Assembly (NCBI GenBank): GCA_963754305.1
Contig: CAVWFR010000032.1
Coordinates: 124,001-188,000, forward strand
Length of the DNA: 64,000 nt
Source: DATEDA01 sp963754305
GTDB taxonomy: Bacteria > Pseudomonadota > Gammaproteobacteria > Burkholderiales > SG8-39
Reading direction: 5' to 3'
The translations under genes were made by a program, and so were the position numbers. This document shows, piece by piece, positions 1 through 8,795 of this stretch; within the stretch, counting starts at the first letter, position 1; each line of letters opens with the position of its first letter. The notes beneath the pieces were generated by a model that was not told where the DNA came from, did no database searches, and saw nothing but the letters and a program-made list of their open reading frames with translations.

Positions 1-1
1 G

Positions 2-781
2 CAGAACCCGACGATGATCTTCCGTCTCGGCGGTGTGGACACGGCGCGGTTCCTGGCCGCTTATGGCTCCGACACGATCATGCCGGACGCGATCAGCGAA
101 ATGCTTCGAGCGCACCATGGCAAGGGCTATTTCCTGCCCCGCGCGAAGATCTGGCTGTTCACGACGACACGGCCGAACGAGCTGCTCTGCAACTGCACGC
201 GAATCGTCGGTCCGGATGGCCGGGAGCTCAACACGCTGTTCGCACGCGACTTCACCGACGCCGAGCTGGAAGGGCGGCGGCAAGCGCGCGAGTACGCCCG
301 CTTCTTTCGCGATCGGCTCACCGGCTGCGAGAGCTCGTACGTCGTCGATACCGGCACGCAGGTCGGGGTCCGCCAGACGCGACAGGCGCAAGGCATCGCC
401 ACCCTCGCCAATACCGACATTCTCGCCGGCCGTAAGTTCGCCGACGCGATCGCTCGCTCGCCGTGGCCGATCGAGCTGCACGCCGGCGCGAAGCCGCGCG
501 TCGAGTGGCTGCTCGACGACTGGTACGAGGTGCCGTTCGGTTGCTTCGTCCCGGAGCGCGGCGAGGGGCTGCTCGTCGCTGGGCGGTGCCTGTCCGCCCA
601 GCACGAAGCCGTGGCCTCGGCGCGCGTCACCGCGCAGTGCTTCTCGTACGGCCACGCGATCGGCCATGCCGCCGCGATGTGCATCGAATCGCGCACCGAG
701 CCGCGCGCCCTCGACGGCCGGGAGGTGCGCGAAAGACTCGATCGGGACGGCGCCCGGCTCGGCGCCGCTGCCCACGCTTGA
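2..781 (+). CDS. FAD-dependent oxidoreductase, C-terminal part (5' end outside window)
   Basis: The reading frame is open from the first complete codon, so the gene starts upstream and only about 259 C-terminal residues are seen. The block RCLSAQHEAVASARV followed by a Gly/Ala-rich GHAIGHAAAM segment is typical of the C-terminal FAD-binding end of the FAD_oxidored (PF12831) family, flavoproteins that oxidise or reduce small organic acids. The N-terminal Rossmann GxGxxG motif would lie outside the window. It ends 13 bases before the next gene, which has a good ribosome binding site, so the two are probably co-transcribed. Substrate unknown; the family assignment is fairly secure, the role is not. 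Confidence 0.75.
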   Translation, partial: QNPTMIFRLGGVDTARFLAAYGSDTIMPDAISEMLRAHHGKGYFLPRAKIWLFTTTRPNELLCNCTRIVGPDGRELNTLFARDFTDAELEGRRQAREYARFFRDRLTGCESSYVVDTGTQVGVRQTRQAQGIATLANTDILAGRKFADAIARSPWPIELHAGAKPRVEWLLDDWYEVPFGCFVPERGEGLLVAGRCLSAQHEAVASARVTAQCFSYGHAIGHAAAMCIESRTEPRALDGREVRERLDRDGARLGAAAHA

Positions 782-794
782 AAGGAGCAACTCC

Positions 795-1707
795 ATGATC
801 CCCGAGCAAGTCCTCGCCATCCCGGCCCGCGTCCTTACCCAGGCGCAACGCGAGTTCTACTTCCGCGAAGGTTACATCCTGCTCGAGCAGATTATCGGCG
901 GCGAGTGGATCGGCAAGCTCCGCGCCGCCACCGAGGAGCTCGTCGAGCGCTCCCGGAAAGTCACGAGATCGGACGCCGTTTTCGACCTCGAGCCCGCGCA
1001 CCGGCCCGACGCGCCGCGCCTGCGCCGGGTGTCGAGCCCGATCGAGCACCACCCGGTGTTCTGGGAGTACTGCACCAAGTCGCCGCTCGGCGACATCGTC
1101 GCCGACCTGGTCGGGCCGGACGTGAAGTTCTTCCAGTCGAAGCTCAACTACAAGTGGGCGCAGGGCGGCGAGGAGGTGAAGTGGCACTACGACATCAGCT
1201 TCTGGCCGCACACCAACTACTCGCCACTTACCGTCGGCACCTACATCTACGACTGCGGCATGGATAACGGCCCGCTCGGCGTGCTCCCGCGCAGCCACGA
1301 GATCGAGCCGATGCTGAGCCAGTTCGACCGCCACGGCCGCTGGACGGGGTGTATCGGCGAGGAGGACCTCGCCAAGCTCGAGCTCTCGAAGGCGGTGTAC
1401 CTGACCGGACCCGCCGGTTCGCTCACGATCCACAACTGCCGCACGCTGCACGCCTCGCCCAAGAACCTCTCGGACATGGGGCGGCCGTTGCTGCTCTACG
1501 TGCTCAGCGCAGCCGACGCGTTCCCCTACACGGCGAACCCCCTCAAGTCGAAGCACGACCAGACCATCATCCGGGGCAAGCCCGCCGCGTGGGCCCATCA
1601 CGACGCTCGCGCCGTGCCTCCTGCCTCCGGACTGGTCGGGCGGCTATACGTCGATCTTCGCGCTCCAGCAGCAGGAGGAAGCGAAGGCCGCTGCAGGCGG
1701 CATGTAA
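795..1707 (+). CDS. Phytanoyl-CoA dioxygenase (PhyH) family protein, one frameshift near C-terminus
   Basis: Non-haem Fe(II)/2-oxoglutarate oxygenase of about 303 residues. The start is ATG 795, 8 bases after AAGGAG. The cupin iron motif is seen as HYD (KWHYDISFW, near residue 136), with the distal His in the TIHNCRTLHASPKN segment near residue 220. From ATG the frame runs into unrelated sequence after AAWAHHDAR, but the +1 frame continues with PPDWSGGYTSIFALQQQEE and stops at TAA 1705-1707, exactly before the next start. One extra base near 1611-1613 therefore splits the last 30 or so residues. The active site lies before the break. Substrate unknown; PhyH members hydroxylate acyl-CoAs, phosphonates and other small molecules. 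Confidence 0.8.
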
Positions 1708-1711
1708 CGCG

Positions 1712-2551
1712 ATGGAGCGCTCCGAGCAGCGACGCCGGGCGGAGGCGTTCCGCGCGCTCCATCGCGGACCGCGGATCCTCCTGCTCGGCAGCGTCTGGGA
1801 CGTCGCGAGCGCTGTGGTGTTCGAGCGGGCGGGCTTTGCGGCGCTCGGGACCTCGAGCGCCGGCATCGCCTATGCGCACGGGTATCCGGACGACGAGGGC
1901 ATGCCGTGCGAGGCGATGATCGACGCGGTACGGGCCATCGCGGCCCGGGTGACTATCCCGGTCAGCGCCGACATGCTGACCGGCTACGGCGCGACGCCGG
2001 AAGCGGTGGCCGCGACGTGCCGGCTGGTGCTCGATGCGGGCGCGATCGGCGTCAACATCGAGGACTCGGCAGCGGGTGGCGTCAAGGCGCTCGCGGACGT
2101 CCCGCTCCAGTGCGAAAAGCTCCGTGCGGTGCGCTCGACGGCGGATCGCTATGGCGTGCCGCTGGTGCTCAATGCGCGCACCGACAGCTACTGGCTAAAG
2201 CTCGACGCGGAGTCGACGAGCCTCCGCACCTCGATCGACCGCGCCAATGCCTATCGCGAGGCCGGCGCGGATTGCCTGTTCGTCCCCGGGGCGCTCGATC
2301 CCGCGACGATCCGCACGCTCGTCCGCGAGATCGACGGCCCGGTGAACATCCTTGCCATGCCGGGCTGCCCGGCGGTCGCCGCGCTGGAGCAGCTCGGGGT
2401 GCGCCGCGTGTCGCAGGGCTCCGGTCCCGCTCGCGCGGCGCTCCGCACCGCCCAGATCGTCGCCCGTGAGCTGCTGGACCGCGGGACCTACGCCGGCTAT
2501 CACGACGCGGCGCTCTCTTATCCCGACGCGAACGCGCTGTTCGAGCGCTGA
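1712..2551 (+). CDS. Isocitrate lyase/PEP mutase family protein
   Basis: A 279-residue TIM-barrel enzyme of the PEP mutase/isocitrate lyase superfamily, which makes or breaks C-C or P-C bonds next to a carboxylate. Visible landmarks are VSADMLTGYG (metal-binding Asp region), GVNIEDS near residue 115 and LNARTDSY near residue 153, matching the Mg2+ and substrate loops. It starts 4 bases after the true stop of the dioxygenase gene, implying co-translation. Small stand-alone members include oxaloacetate decarboxylases, methylisocitrate lyase-like and dimethylmalate lyase enzymes; which reaction applies cannot be read here. Confidence 0.85.
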   Translation: MERSEQRRRAEAFRALHRGPRILLLGSVWDVASAVVFERAGFAALGTSSAGIAYAHGYPDDEGMPCEAMIDAVRAIAARVTIPVSADMLTGYGATPEAVAATCRLVLDAGAIGVNIEDSAAGGVKALADVPLQCEKLRAVRSTADRYGVPLVLNARTDSYWLKLDAESTSLRTSIDRANAYREAGADCLFVPGALDPATIRTLVREIDGPVNILAMPGCPAVAALEQLGVRRVSQGSGPARAALRTAQIVARELLDRGTYAGYHDAALSYPDANALFER

Positions 2552-2607
2552 CGGCGGGTTTCCAGGCAGACCCATGCGGATGCGGGCGGTCGCGGAACCC
2601 CCTTGCC

Positions 2608-3912
2608 CTACCGCAGGTTGCCGGTGTGCCCGAGCGAATAGCGTCCGGGCTGCGGCCACACCGTGAGCCCGTGCGGCTCCCGGCCGACCTTGATCTTGTC
2701 GACACCCCCCGATGTGGTGTCGATCCGATAGACCACGTCGTCATATCGTCCGGACAGCCACAGATACCTGCCGTCGGCGCTCACGTTACCCATGTCGGGG
2801 CTGCCGCCACCTGGGATCGGCCAGGTCCGGATGACGGCGCGGGTGGCGAAATCGATCACCGACACGCTGCCTTTGCCCCCCGGCGTGCCGCGAATCTTGT
2901 TGGAGCCGCGGTTGGCCACGTACAGTTGCTTCCCGTCGCGGCTCGGGTAGAGGCCATGCGTGCCGATCCCGGTGGCGATGAAGCCGACCTGCTTGAACGA
3001 TTCGCCGTCCACCACGTGCACGCCGTCGGCCATCATGTCGGCGACGAAGAACAGCTTGCCGTCCGGCGACGCGCGCACGTCTTGCGGCATGCCGGGTGTG
3101 GTGCAGATGTCGGAGCCGGCCTGGCTCGGGTCGGGAATCTTGGCGGGCTTCTTGCCCGGTTTCGCGATGGTGGCCAGCACGTCGGGTCGATCGAAATACT
3201 TGCTGAGATTGATGGTGCCCACAACGCTGCGGTTCACCAGGTCGATCTTGGTGATCGCGCCCGCGAACTCGCAGGTGAACAGCGCGAACTTCCCGTCGAT
3301 GGAGAAATCCGCGTGGTTGATCCCCGCACACCTGGGCGTGGCGATCGAGTACTCCACCTTCATGGTGCGCGCGTCGCGGAAGTCCAGGCGCTTGTAGGCC
3401 TCCGCGACCACGATCGCGTGCCTGCCGTCGGGCGACCAGTACATGTTGTACGGGTCGTCCACGGGAATCGCTTTGCCCGGCTTGCCCGTCAGCGGATCGA
3501 GCGGCGTCAGGCTGCCATCGGTGCGGCCTTCGGCGTTGTTGGCAACCCACAGCATGCGCAAGTCCCACGCCGGCACCACGTGCTGCGGGTGGATGCCGAC
3601 CTTGAACGTGTCGATGACCTTTAGCGTGGCCGGGTCGATCACCGACACGGTGTTAGCCGAGCGGTTCGGCACGTACACCCGCTCCAGCGCCCCGGCCACC
3701 GCCGGGCTCATGCGGCCGGCGATGACCTCGCTGTAGAGGTTGGTCCGATCGGGTACGGCGGGCATGCCGGGTACGGTCGCCACCGCGGCGAGATTCGCGC
3801 CGGCGCCGGGCGGCGCCACCGGGGATGGGGTGGTCTGGGCCATCACCCACCAGGCGACGGACCCCGACACGACGAACATCGTTGCTGCGGCTGCGGTACG
3901 GTTCTTGCGCAT
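2608..3912 (-). CDS. Secreted YncE-like beta-propeller (YVTN repeat) protein
   Basis: A 434-residue exported protein. The start at 3912 gives a short basic N-terminus (MRKNR) and a hydrophobic signal segment ending near AQTTPSP. Repeated units of the type RVYVPNRSANTVSVIDPATLKVI, LYVANRG and YLWLSGRYDDVVYRID mark a seven-bladed YVTN/YncE-type propeller. Such proteins are periplasmic and have no assigned catalytic residues. The gene follows the creatininase-like gene on the same strand with 46 bases between, suggesting one transcript of two exported proteins. Upstream ATG codons in the same frame would add an unlikely arginine-rich leader. Confidence 0.8.
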   Translation of the reverse strand: MRKNRTAAAATMFVVSGSVAWWVMAQTTPSPVAPPGAGANLAAVATVPGMPAVPDRTNLYSEVIAGRMSPAVAGALERVYVPNRSANTVSVIDPATLKVIDTFKVGIHPQHVVPAWDLRMLWVANNAEGRTDGSLTPLDPLTGKPGKAIPVDDPYNMYWSPDGRHAIVVAEAYKRLDFRDARTMKVEYSIATPRCAGINHADFSIDGKFALFTCEFAGAITKIDLVNRSVVGTINLSKYFDRPDVLATIAKPGKKPAKIPDPSQAGSDICTTPGMPQDVRASPDGKLFFVADMMADGVHVVDGESFKQVGFIATGIGTHGLYPSRDGKQLYVANRGSNKIRGTPGGKGSVSVIDFATRAVIRTWPIPGGGSPDMGNVSADGRYLWLSGRYDDVVYRIDTTSGGVDKIKVGREPHGLTVWPQPGRYSLGHTGNLR

Positions 3913-3958
3913 GGTCGATCCTGCTGAGCCGTTACGGTACGGGTTGACGGCAGCGCGG

Positions 3959-4765
3959 TCAACGCCGCGCCGTCTGCGCCTTGCGGATTGCTGCCACGGT
4001 TTGAGAAACAATCAGCTCGACGCCGAGCTGCCCGAGCGCGGCGCTCGATGCCCGCGGGTCGCCGGCCACGCCGCTCGCAACCCCCTCGCCGACGCCGGCC
4101 GGCATTCGATCCGGCCGGATCAGCGTGGCATCGATCGCCATCGCGAGCGACGTATCCCCTGCACCCGCGTGTGTGCCGATCTGCGCGTCGCTCAAACCCT
4201 GCGCGCGCAGCGCCTGGGGATAGCTGGTTTGGGCGGCGCGATAGTAGTCGTCGATGAAGTGGGCGCGGGCGGGCGTTGCGGCCCATTCGCGGTTCAGGCG
4301 CGCAGCGACCGACTTGAGCTGCGGCTGGTAGTTGCCGCTGTCGCCGATCAGCACCACGTCGAGGAACCCATGCTGTCTGAAGCTGCGCGCGGCCGCGTCC
4401 AGAACGCTCTTGAAGGCATCCTCCGGCACCGAAATCGTGCCGGCATGGCGCATATGCCCGGTCGGCGGCGCAATGCTGCCCTCGGGCACGTAGCTCACGA
4501 CCGGCGCGACCAGCGCATTGCCCAGCGAAGCCGCGATCCTCCCCGCAAGCACCTTGACCCGCACGTTGTGCTTGCCGAGCGCCATGTGCGGACCATTCTG
4601 CTCGGTGCCGCCGACCGGGATGATCATCGTCGTCTTCCCGGCGCGAACGGCATCGCGCACCTCGGTGGACGTCAGCTCTTCGAGGAAGACGCTGGCGGGA
4701 GCCGTCCGTGCGGCCGGGCTGAAGGCGGCCACGCAGAGGGCGAGGAGAGCGGGCAGTGCGCGCAT
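3959..4765 (-). CDS. Exported creatininase (creatinine amidohydrolase) family protein
   Basis: A 268-residue metal-dependent amidohydrolase with a cleavable signal peptide (MRALPALLALCVAAFSPAARTAPA). The family fingerprint is present: the metal-binding GGTEQNGPHMALGKHN segment near residue 52, the VVLIGDSGNYQP loop and the HAGAGDTSLAM block near residue 197. Most family members are cytoplasmic, so export is notable. It lies directly upstream of the beta-propeller gene. Actual substrates in this family range from creatinine to formamides and cyclic amides, so the reaction is open. Confidence 0.85.
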   Translation of the reverse strand: MRALPALLALCVAAFSPAARTAPASVFLEELTSTEVRDAVRAGKTTMIIPVGGTEQNGPHMALGKHNVRVKVLAGRIAASLGNALVAPVVSYVPEGSIAPPTGHMRHAGTISVPEDAFKSVLDAAARSFRQHGFLDVVLIGDSGNYQPQLKSVAARLNREWAATPARAHFIDDYYRAAQTSYPQALRAQGLSDAQIGTHAGAGDTSLAMAIDATLIRPDRMPAGVGEGVASGVAGDPRASSAALGQLGVELIVSQTVAAIRKAQTARR

Positions 4766-4872
4766 CGGGCTGCAATTCTAAGTCCCGCGTGGGATGGGCG
4801 ATGTGACCGATTTCCGCGCCAACTGCGGCGGCGGTCCGGAAATACGTTGGCATCCCTCGCCCGCCTACGCTG

Positions 4873-4992
4873 GTCGCGCGCGAACGTGAGCGGAAACTCG
4901 GGCTCGCGATATTCGAGCAGCCGCCGGTAGTGGCGCTCGGCGTCGGCGCGGAATAGCTCGCGCGTGATCGCGTGCGCGAGACGCGGCGCCGC
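4873..4992 (-). pseudogene. Coding-like relict of unknown origin
   Basis: Directly after the phhB stop and in the same frame, about 40 codons read RLAHAITRELFRADAERHYR and then RLLEYREPEFPLTFARD with strong third-position GC, unlike the two other minus frames. There is no start codon: the frame is bounded upstream by the phhB stop, and after FARD the composition decays to arginine-rich noise. It looks like a C-terminal or internal scrap of another protein left by a deletion. I do not recognise the family. Confidence 0.3.
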
Positions 4993-5193
4993 TCAACCCT
5001 TGGCGACCTTCTCGATCGCCTCGGCGAGCGTGACGTCGCGCGCCGACAGCCCGCCGGCGTCGTGGGTCGCGAGCGTGATCTCGACCCGGTTCCAGACGTT
5101 GAACCACCCCGGGTGGTGATTCTGGCTTGCGCCAACAGCGAGACGCGCGGTCACGAAGCTCACGCTCGCTGAGTCGGCGAGCGCGCGATCGCG
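4993..5193 (-). pseudogene. phhB: phhB remnant: C-terminal half of pterin-4a-carbinolamine dehydratase
   Basis: The minus strand reads ASQNHHPGWFNVWNRVEITL followed by THDAGGLSARDVTLAEAIE and a TGA at 4993-4995. This is the C-terminal half of 4a-hydroxytetrahydrobiopterin dehydratase, including the HHP catalytic pair. The frame is closed by a stop at 5194-5196 with no usable ATG between, and nothing resembling the N-terminal 40-50 residues is found upstream in any frame. The enzyme recycles the pterin cofactor of phenylalanine hydroxylase, whose gene (phhA) is intact about 10 kb away. This copy is most likely dead. Confidence 0.7.
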
Positions 5194-5343
5194 TCACTAC
5201 GCGATGCGCAGCGAGCGCCCTCGGTGCCACTTACGACCGGAGACAGCTTTCCCGCCGCGAGGAGCCGGGCGCCGCCGGCGACGGTGAGATGACAGAGCTC
5301 CACGAGATCCGAGCATATCAAGCATCCGAATCATCGATCCCGG

Positions 5344-6198
5344 TCAGCGCGGCGCGCCGAACGCTTGCGCCCAGTAGATACCCAGCTTGCTGGCCGGATT
5401 GACGGCGTACGCGATACCCATAGCGGTGTAACGCGGGCTCATCAGGTTGGCGCAATGCTCGGGGCTTTCGAGCCAGCCGCGCACGACGATCTCCGCCGTA
5501 GCCGGGCCCGCGGCGATGTTCTCGCCGATCGCCCGCCATCGGTAACCGGCGCGCGTCGCGCGCTGTGCCGGCGTGCTGCCGTCGCGGCTCTTGTGCGAAA
5601 AGTAATTGTGGGTGGCCATATCCTGCGCGTGGCTTAGCGCCGCCTTATCGAGCGCGGGGGACGGTTCGAGGGGTGCCGTAGCGGCGAACGACTTGCCGCC
5701 GCAACGCCGCGGCTCGGAGCGCGCCTGGTTGGTCAGCTCGAGCACGCGACGGCGCACGGCGGTGGCCTCTTCGGCCGCCGGCGCCGTGAACGGCGCCGCC
5801 AACAGGATCCACATCCGACCGTCGCGGCTAACGACGCCGATATGTTGGAACTCCGGATCGGCGAGCTGCGAACAGAATCGTTCGCCAACGACGCGCGCGA
5901 CGGCGTCGTCACCCGCGGCCGCATCCGATACGTGAATGGCCGTCGACTTCACCGCGCGGTAGCCGGCCATGGACATCGCCTCGCGCAGCTCGGTGCCGCG
6001 CGCAAGCCGTCGACCTGCCTCGTCGAGGCGTGCATCTGCGCGAAGCGGCGCCGCCCCGGGACGCTGTTCGCAGCCGCGTGACCTGATCTCGTTCACCGCG
6101 CCGATGAGGTCCGCGCGCAGCGGAGCGGGCGCCAGCGACAGGAGCAGCAGAGATCCGCTGGTTGCGAGGAAACGGCTCGTCGCAGGTGCGCAAGGCAC
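5344..6198 (-). CDS. Exported tandem CAP/SCP-domain protein (YkwD-like)
   Basis: The C-terminal 140 residues are a clear CAP domain: LELTNQAR, HAQDMATHNYFSHKSRDGST, GENIAAG and WLESPEHCANLMSPRYTAMGI. A diverged first copy (LIGAVNEIRSRGC and onward) precedes it, so the protein has two CAP units. A signal segment (SGSLLLLSLAPAPLRA) supports export; GTG at 6198 puts it at the N-terminus with an AAGGA upstream, whereas ATG 6264 would add 22 residues before it. The frame continues without a stop into the methyltransferase stub upstream, giving a continuous 492-codon frame. CAP proteins act outside the cell; no enzymatic function is established for the bacterial group. Confidence 0.75.
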   Translation of the reverse strand: MPCAPATSRFLATSGSLLLLSLAPAPLRADLIGAVNEIRSRGCEQRPGAAPLRADARLDEAGRRLARGTELREAMSMAGYRAVKSTAIHVSDAAAGDDAVARVVGERFCSQLADPEFQHIGVVSRDGRMWILLAAPFTAPAAEEATAVRRRVLELTNQARSEPRRCGGKSFAATAPLEPSPALDKAALSHAQDMATHNYFSHKSRDGSTPAQRATRAGYRWRAIGENIAAGPATAEIVVRGWLESPEHCANLMSPRYTAMGIAYAVNPASKLGIYWAQAFGAPR

Positions 6199-6354
6199 GG
6201 GTGAAGGAAAGTCCTTCCACCACTGAGTACGCGCGAGATCGAAGAACGGGTCGGGGTGTCCCATGCCGCGGTGCTCGATCCGGCAGGGGCATGTCCTGTA
6301 GCCACATCGTTGATCCTCCTGTTCACCAGCGATCAGCAGACAGGCGAAATACGC

Positions 6355-6822
6355 GATGAAAGTGGTGGCGATCGAGTCGCCGAAGAAGCGCTCATTGGTG
6401 TCCAGCGTGACGCATGAGGAATGGCCGGATCCGATCTCGATGATCCGGCGCGGACGCAGATGTCGGATCATGCAATGCAGCATGATCGCGTCGGAGTATG
6501 AGTAGGCGGGGTTCTCGAACCAGTAACGCAAGCCTTCGGTCTTCTGCGCGTGGAAGGGCTGGGTGGCATAAAAGTCGGCAAAGGTGTCGAGCAGCGCCAT
6601 CTGCTCGGCCTCGCGCAGCTCGATTCCGGCGATCGTGCGCGGCAGCGGCCCGAAGATGATGGCCTCGTCCTTCGTTACCTCGGCCAGCGATGCGATCGGC
6701 GAGTAGAAGTGTCCGGGCGGCGCGATCCCGAACGACTTGAGTAGCGCGTCGCGTTCGGCAACCAATCCGCCGACGATCGGCAGCCGCCTGGCGATTGACT
6801 TGAGGGTGGTGTTGACGTTCAT
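6355..6822 (-). pseudogene. Truncated class I SAM methyltransferase (N-terminal stub)
   Basis: ATG 6822 opens a sequence typical of surface-glycan-type methyltransferases: an MNVNTTLKSIARRLP leader, then IIEIGSGHSS (SAM-binding motif I) and VTLDTNERFFGDSIATTFI. Homology-like sequence stops at about residue 156, right after motif I, where the remaining Rossmann strands should follow; the frame instead runs through about 50 unrelated residues into the CAP-domain protein. The SAM fold cannot be complete, so this is a deletion stub fused in frame to the downstream gene. An IS91-type relict lies immediately upstream on the other strand. Confidence 0.65.
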
Positions 6823-6904
6823 CGAATCGGGCCCTCAGGAGAGGGTTCAGGAACGATCAAGCGCGGCGCGCCGAACGCCGCGATGTCCGGCACCGCAGGA
6901 AACG

Positions 6905-7206
6905 GACGCGGCCGTCCGGGAGCACGCCGAGACCTTGTTCGCCCGAATCGACGCTGAGGCGGGAGCCAGCGTGCCGCAGCTCGTCAAGGAGGAGTCTGCC
7001 AGGTTCTCGAGTACGGCATCCTCGCCCACGCACGCCGCAGTACGCTGCGGCGCCGAGGAGCGGCAACGGCTAGAACAGCTGTGCCGCTACATCACTCGCC
7101 GGCCATGTCACATGAGCGAGTGCAATGCAACCGCGGCCGGCCAGGTCGTGCTGCGGCTCGAGAGTGCCTGGCGCCATGGCACCAGGCACATCGTGATGTC
7201 GCCGCG
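6905..7206 (+). mobile_element. IS91-type transposase relict
   Basis: Plus-strand frames contain pieces of the IS91/ISCR-type Y1 transposase. From about 6905 there is AAVREHAETLFARIDAEAGA then SVPQLVKEE, from the N-terminal zinc-binding region. In a shifted frame comes VLEYGILAHA, then AAVRCGAEERQRLEQLCRYI, PAMSHERVQCN and AGQVVLRLESAW / THIVMSP-like sequence (here RHIVMSP). The central catalytic part is missing and at least three frame changes are needed, so the element is dead. It marks a past insertion between the methyltransferase stub and the adenosyltransferase relict. No terminal ends could be defined. Confidence 0.6.
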
Positions 7207-7478
7207 CTGCTGCAGGCAGCCGGAAGTCAGCTCGGCCGAGATCTGGCCGGGGCGGTGCGATCCGAGTCGATACCGGTCTTGTCTTGCAATCATGCGGGCA
7301 GCCTGCAGAGCCGGTCCGTGCCAGCCTGCCGTGCGCTCCCAGGTCTTCCCGCTCGGGCAACACCCCCGATCCGTCTCCGTCCGAACAGGACGCCCTCGTC
7401 GCGGGCCCTCGCGGGCGGCGGCAGCTATCGTCCAAGGCGCGATGGCTGCGTGCGACCGGCGCTGCTAGGATGACCCTC

Positions 7479-8009
7479 ATGTCGAATCGCCTGACGCAGA
7501 TCCCCACCCGCACCGGCGACGACGGCACTCCCGGTCTTGGCGACGGCTCGCGGGTCGCAAAAGATCATTCGCGCATGCAGGCGCTCGGCGATGTCGAAGA
7601 GCTCAATTCGACCCTCCGCGTACCTGCCGAGCTGCCGCGGGGACGTGCGCGAGCTCTGGTCGTGCTTCAGCACGAGCTCTTCAACCTCGGGGCGAGCGGC
7701 CGATGCCAGATTCGAGTTCGAGTTGCCGAAGGTTGACGCCGTGCGTCGTCCCGGCGAGGCGCTGGCTCATTACAACGCAGTGCTGCCGCGCCTGAACGAA
7801 TTCATTTTTCCGGCGGGAACGCGCAGCGCCGCGCTTGCGCACATCGGGCGAACGGTGGCGCGCCGCACCAAGTGCGCGGTCGCCGCGCCAGCACTGGATC
7901 GATACTCAGCGACTTGCTGTTCGTGGTGACCTGCGTGCTCAATTATGCCGACTTCGACGGTCTGGGCGGAGACGACGCGCACTGGCTCAGCGAACGGCTC
8001 GCTCGCTAG
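7479..8009 (+). pseudogene. Broken PduO-type cob(I)alamin adenosyltransferase
   Basis: ATG 7479 starts SNRLTQIPTRTGDDGTPGLG and then DGSRVAKDHSRM, the ATP-binding N-terminus of PduO-type ATP:corrinoid adenosyltransferase, with the DVEELNS motif following. After QHELFNLG the frame is lost; a second frame supplies LAHYNAVLPRLNEFIFPAGT (normally LPPLKEFILPGGT) and ARRTKCAV, and a third segment supplies DLLFVVTCVLNYAD up to TAG 8007. At least two frameshifts and a short deletion are required, so the enzyme, which would make adenosylcobalamin, is not produced here. Confidence 0.75.
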
Positions 8010-8048
8010 CTGAGTGACACCAGTCCCTAGAAACCTTCTGAGGCATTG

Positions 8049-8780
8049 ATGAAACAAACCATTTCTGAAGTGATTGAAAGGATCGCCGAGTTGCCGGCGG
8101 ACTGGCATGGTGCCGGATCGGTAGACGTTGACGTCCTGCATTCGATCGCTCGTCATGCAGAAACGATAGGTCCGATACGGCATTCGGTGGAAACTGGATC
8201 GGGCAAAACGACGCTCTTGTTTTCACACTTATCGGCCGATCATCGTGTATTCGCCGCTGAGGGTGGAAACAGTATCACTCGAGTCCGCGAATCACCGTTA
8301 TTCAGAGCTGATGCGGTTACCTACGTCGAAGGGCCCACGCAACGCACTTTGCCCACGTATCAATTTACGAATCAAGTCCAAATCGCACTGATCGATGGAC
8401 CCCACGGTTATCCTTTTCCAGACTTGGAGTACTACTATTTTTATCCCATCATCGAGGCAGGCGGGCTGCTGCTAGTCGACGATATACCGATTCCGACGAT
8501 AGCCCGCATGTTCGACATCATCAAGTCGGATGACATGTTTGAGCTTCTAGAGGTCGTGAGCGGGAACATGGCTGTCTTTCGCCGCACCAGTAGCCCTCTT
8601 ATCGACCCGTACGGCGACGACTGGTGGCTCCAGGGTTATAACCGTTCTCACTATGAGAAAGTATTGAAGGGCAATGCGGGCCGCTCGCCGGTGCGACGCG
8701 CACTGGCTGCGGTGGTTCCGAAAACTCTCCAAGATCGGATACCGGAGAGAATAAAGGACAGACTTCGGCGGGTTTTGTAG
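8049..8780 (+). CDS. Class I SAM-dependent methyltransferase-like protein
   Basis: A 243-residue protein starting at ATG 8049, 5 bases after GAGG (TTG 8046 is an alternative). HSVETGSGKTTLLFSHLS matches SAM-binding motif I, VFAAEGG the acidic strand-2 end, and IALIDGPHGYPFPDLEYYYF then GGLLLVDDI the later strands, as in Methyltransf_24-type enzymes for small molecules or glycans. The gene is clearly more AT-rich than its surroundings, with several ATA/AGA-type codons, suggesting recent acquisition. Between pseudogenes on both sides it is one of two intact genes in this stretch. Substrate unknown. Confidence 0.7.
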   Translation: MKQTISEVIERIAELPADWHGAGSVDVDVLHSIARHAETIGPIRHSVETGSGKTTLLFSHLSADHRVFAAEGGNSITRVRESPLFRADAVTYVEGPTQRTLPTYQFTNQVQIALIDGPHGYPFPDLEYYYFYPIIEAGGLLLVDDIPIPTIARMFDIIKSDDMFELLEVVSGNMAVFRRTSSPLIDPYGDDWWLQGYNRSHYEKVLKGNAGRSPVRRALAAVVPKTLQDRIPERIKDRLRRVL

Positions 8781-8795
8781 GTCCCAATGCGGTCC

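Noticed and set aside
7207..7478. More of the IS91 relict or an upstream part of the adenosyltransferase
   Set aside because: No frame gives a recognisable continuation; the stretch has no defined ends, so it was left unannotated.
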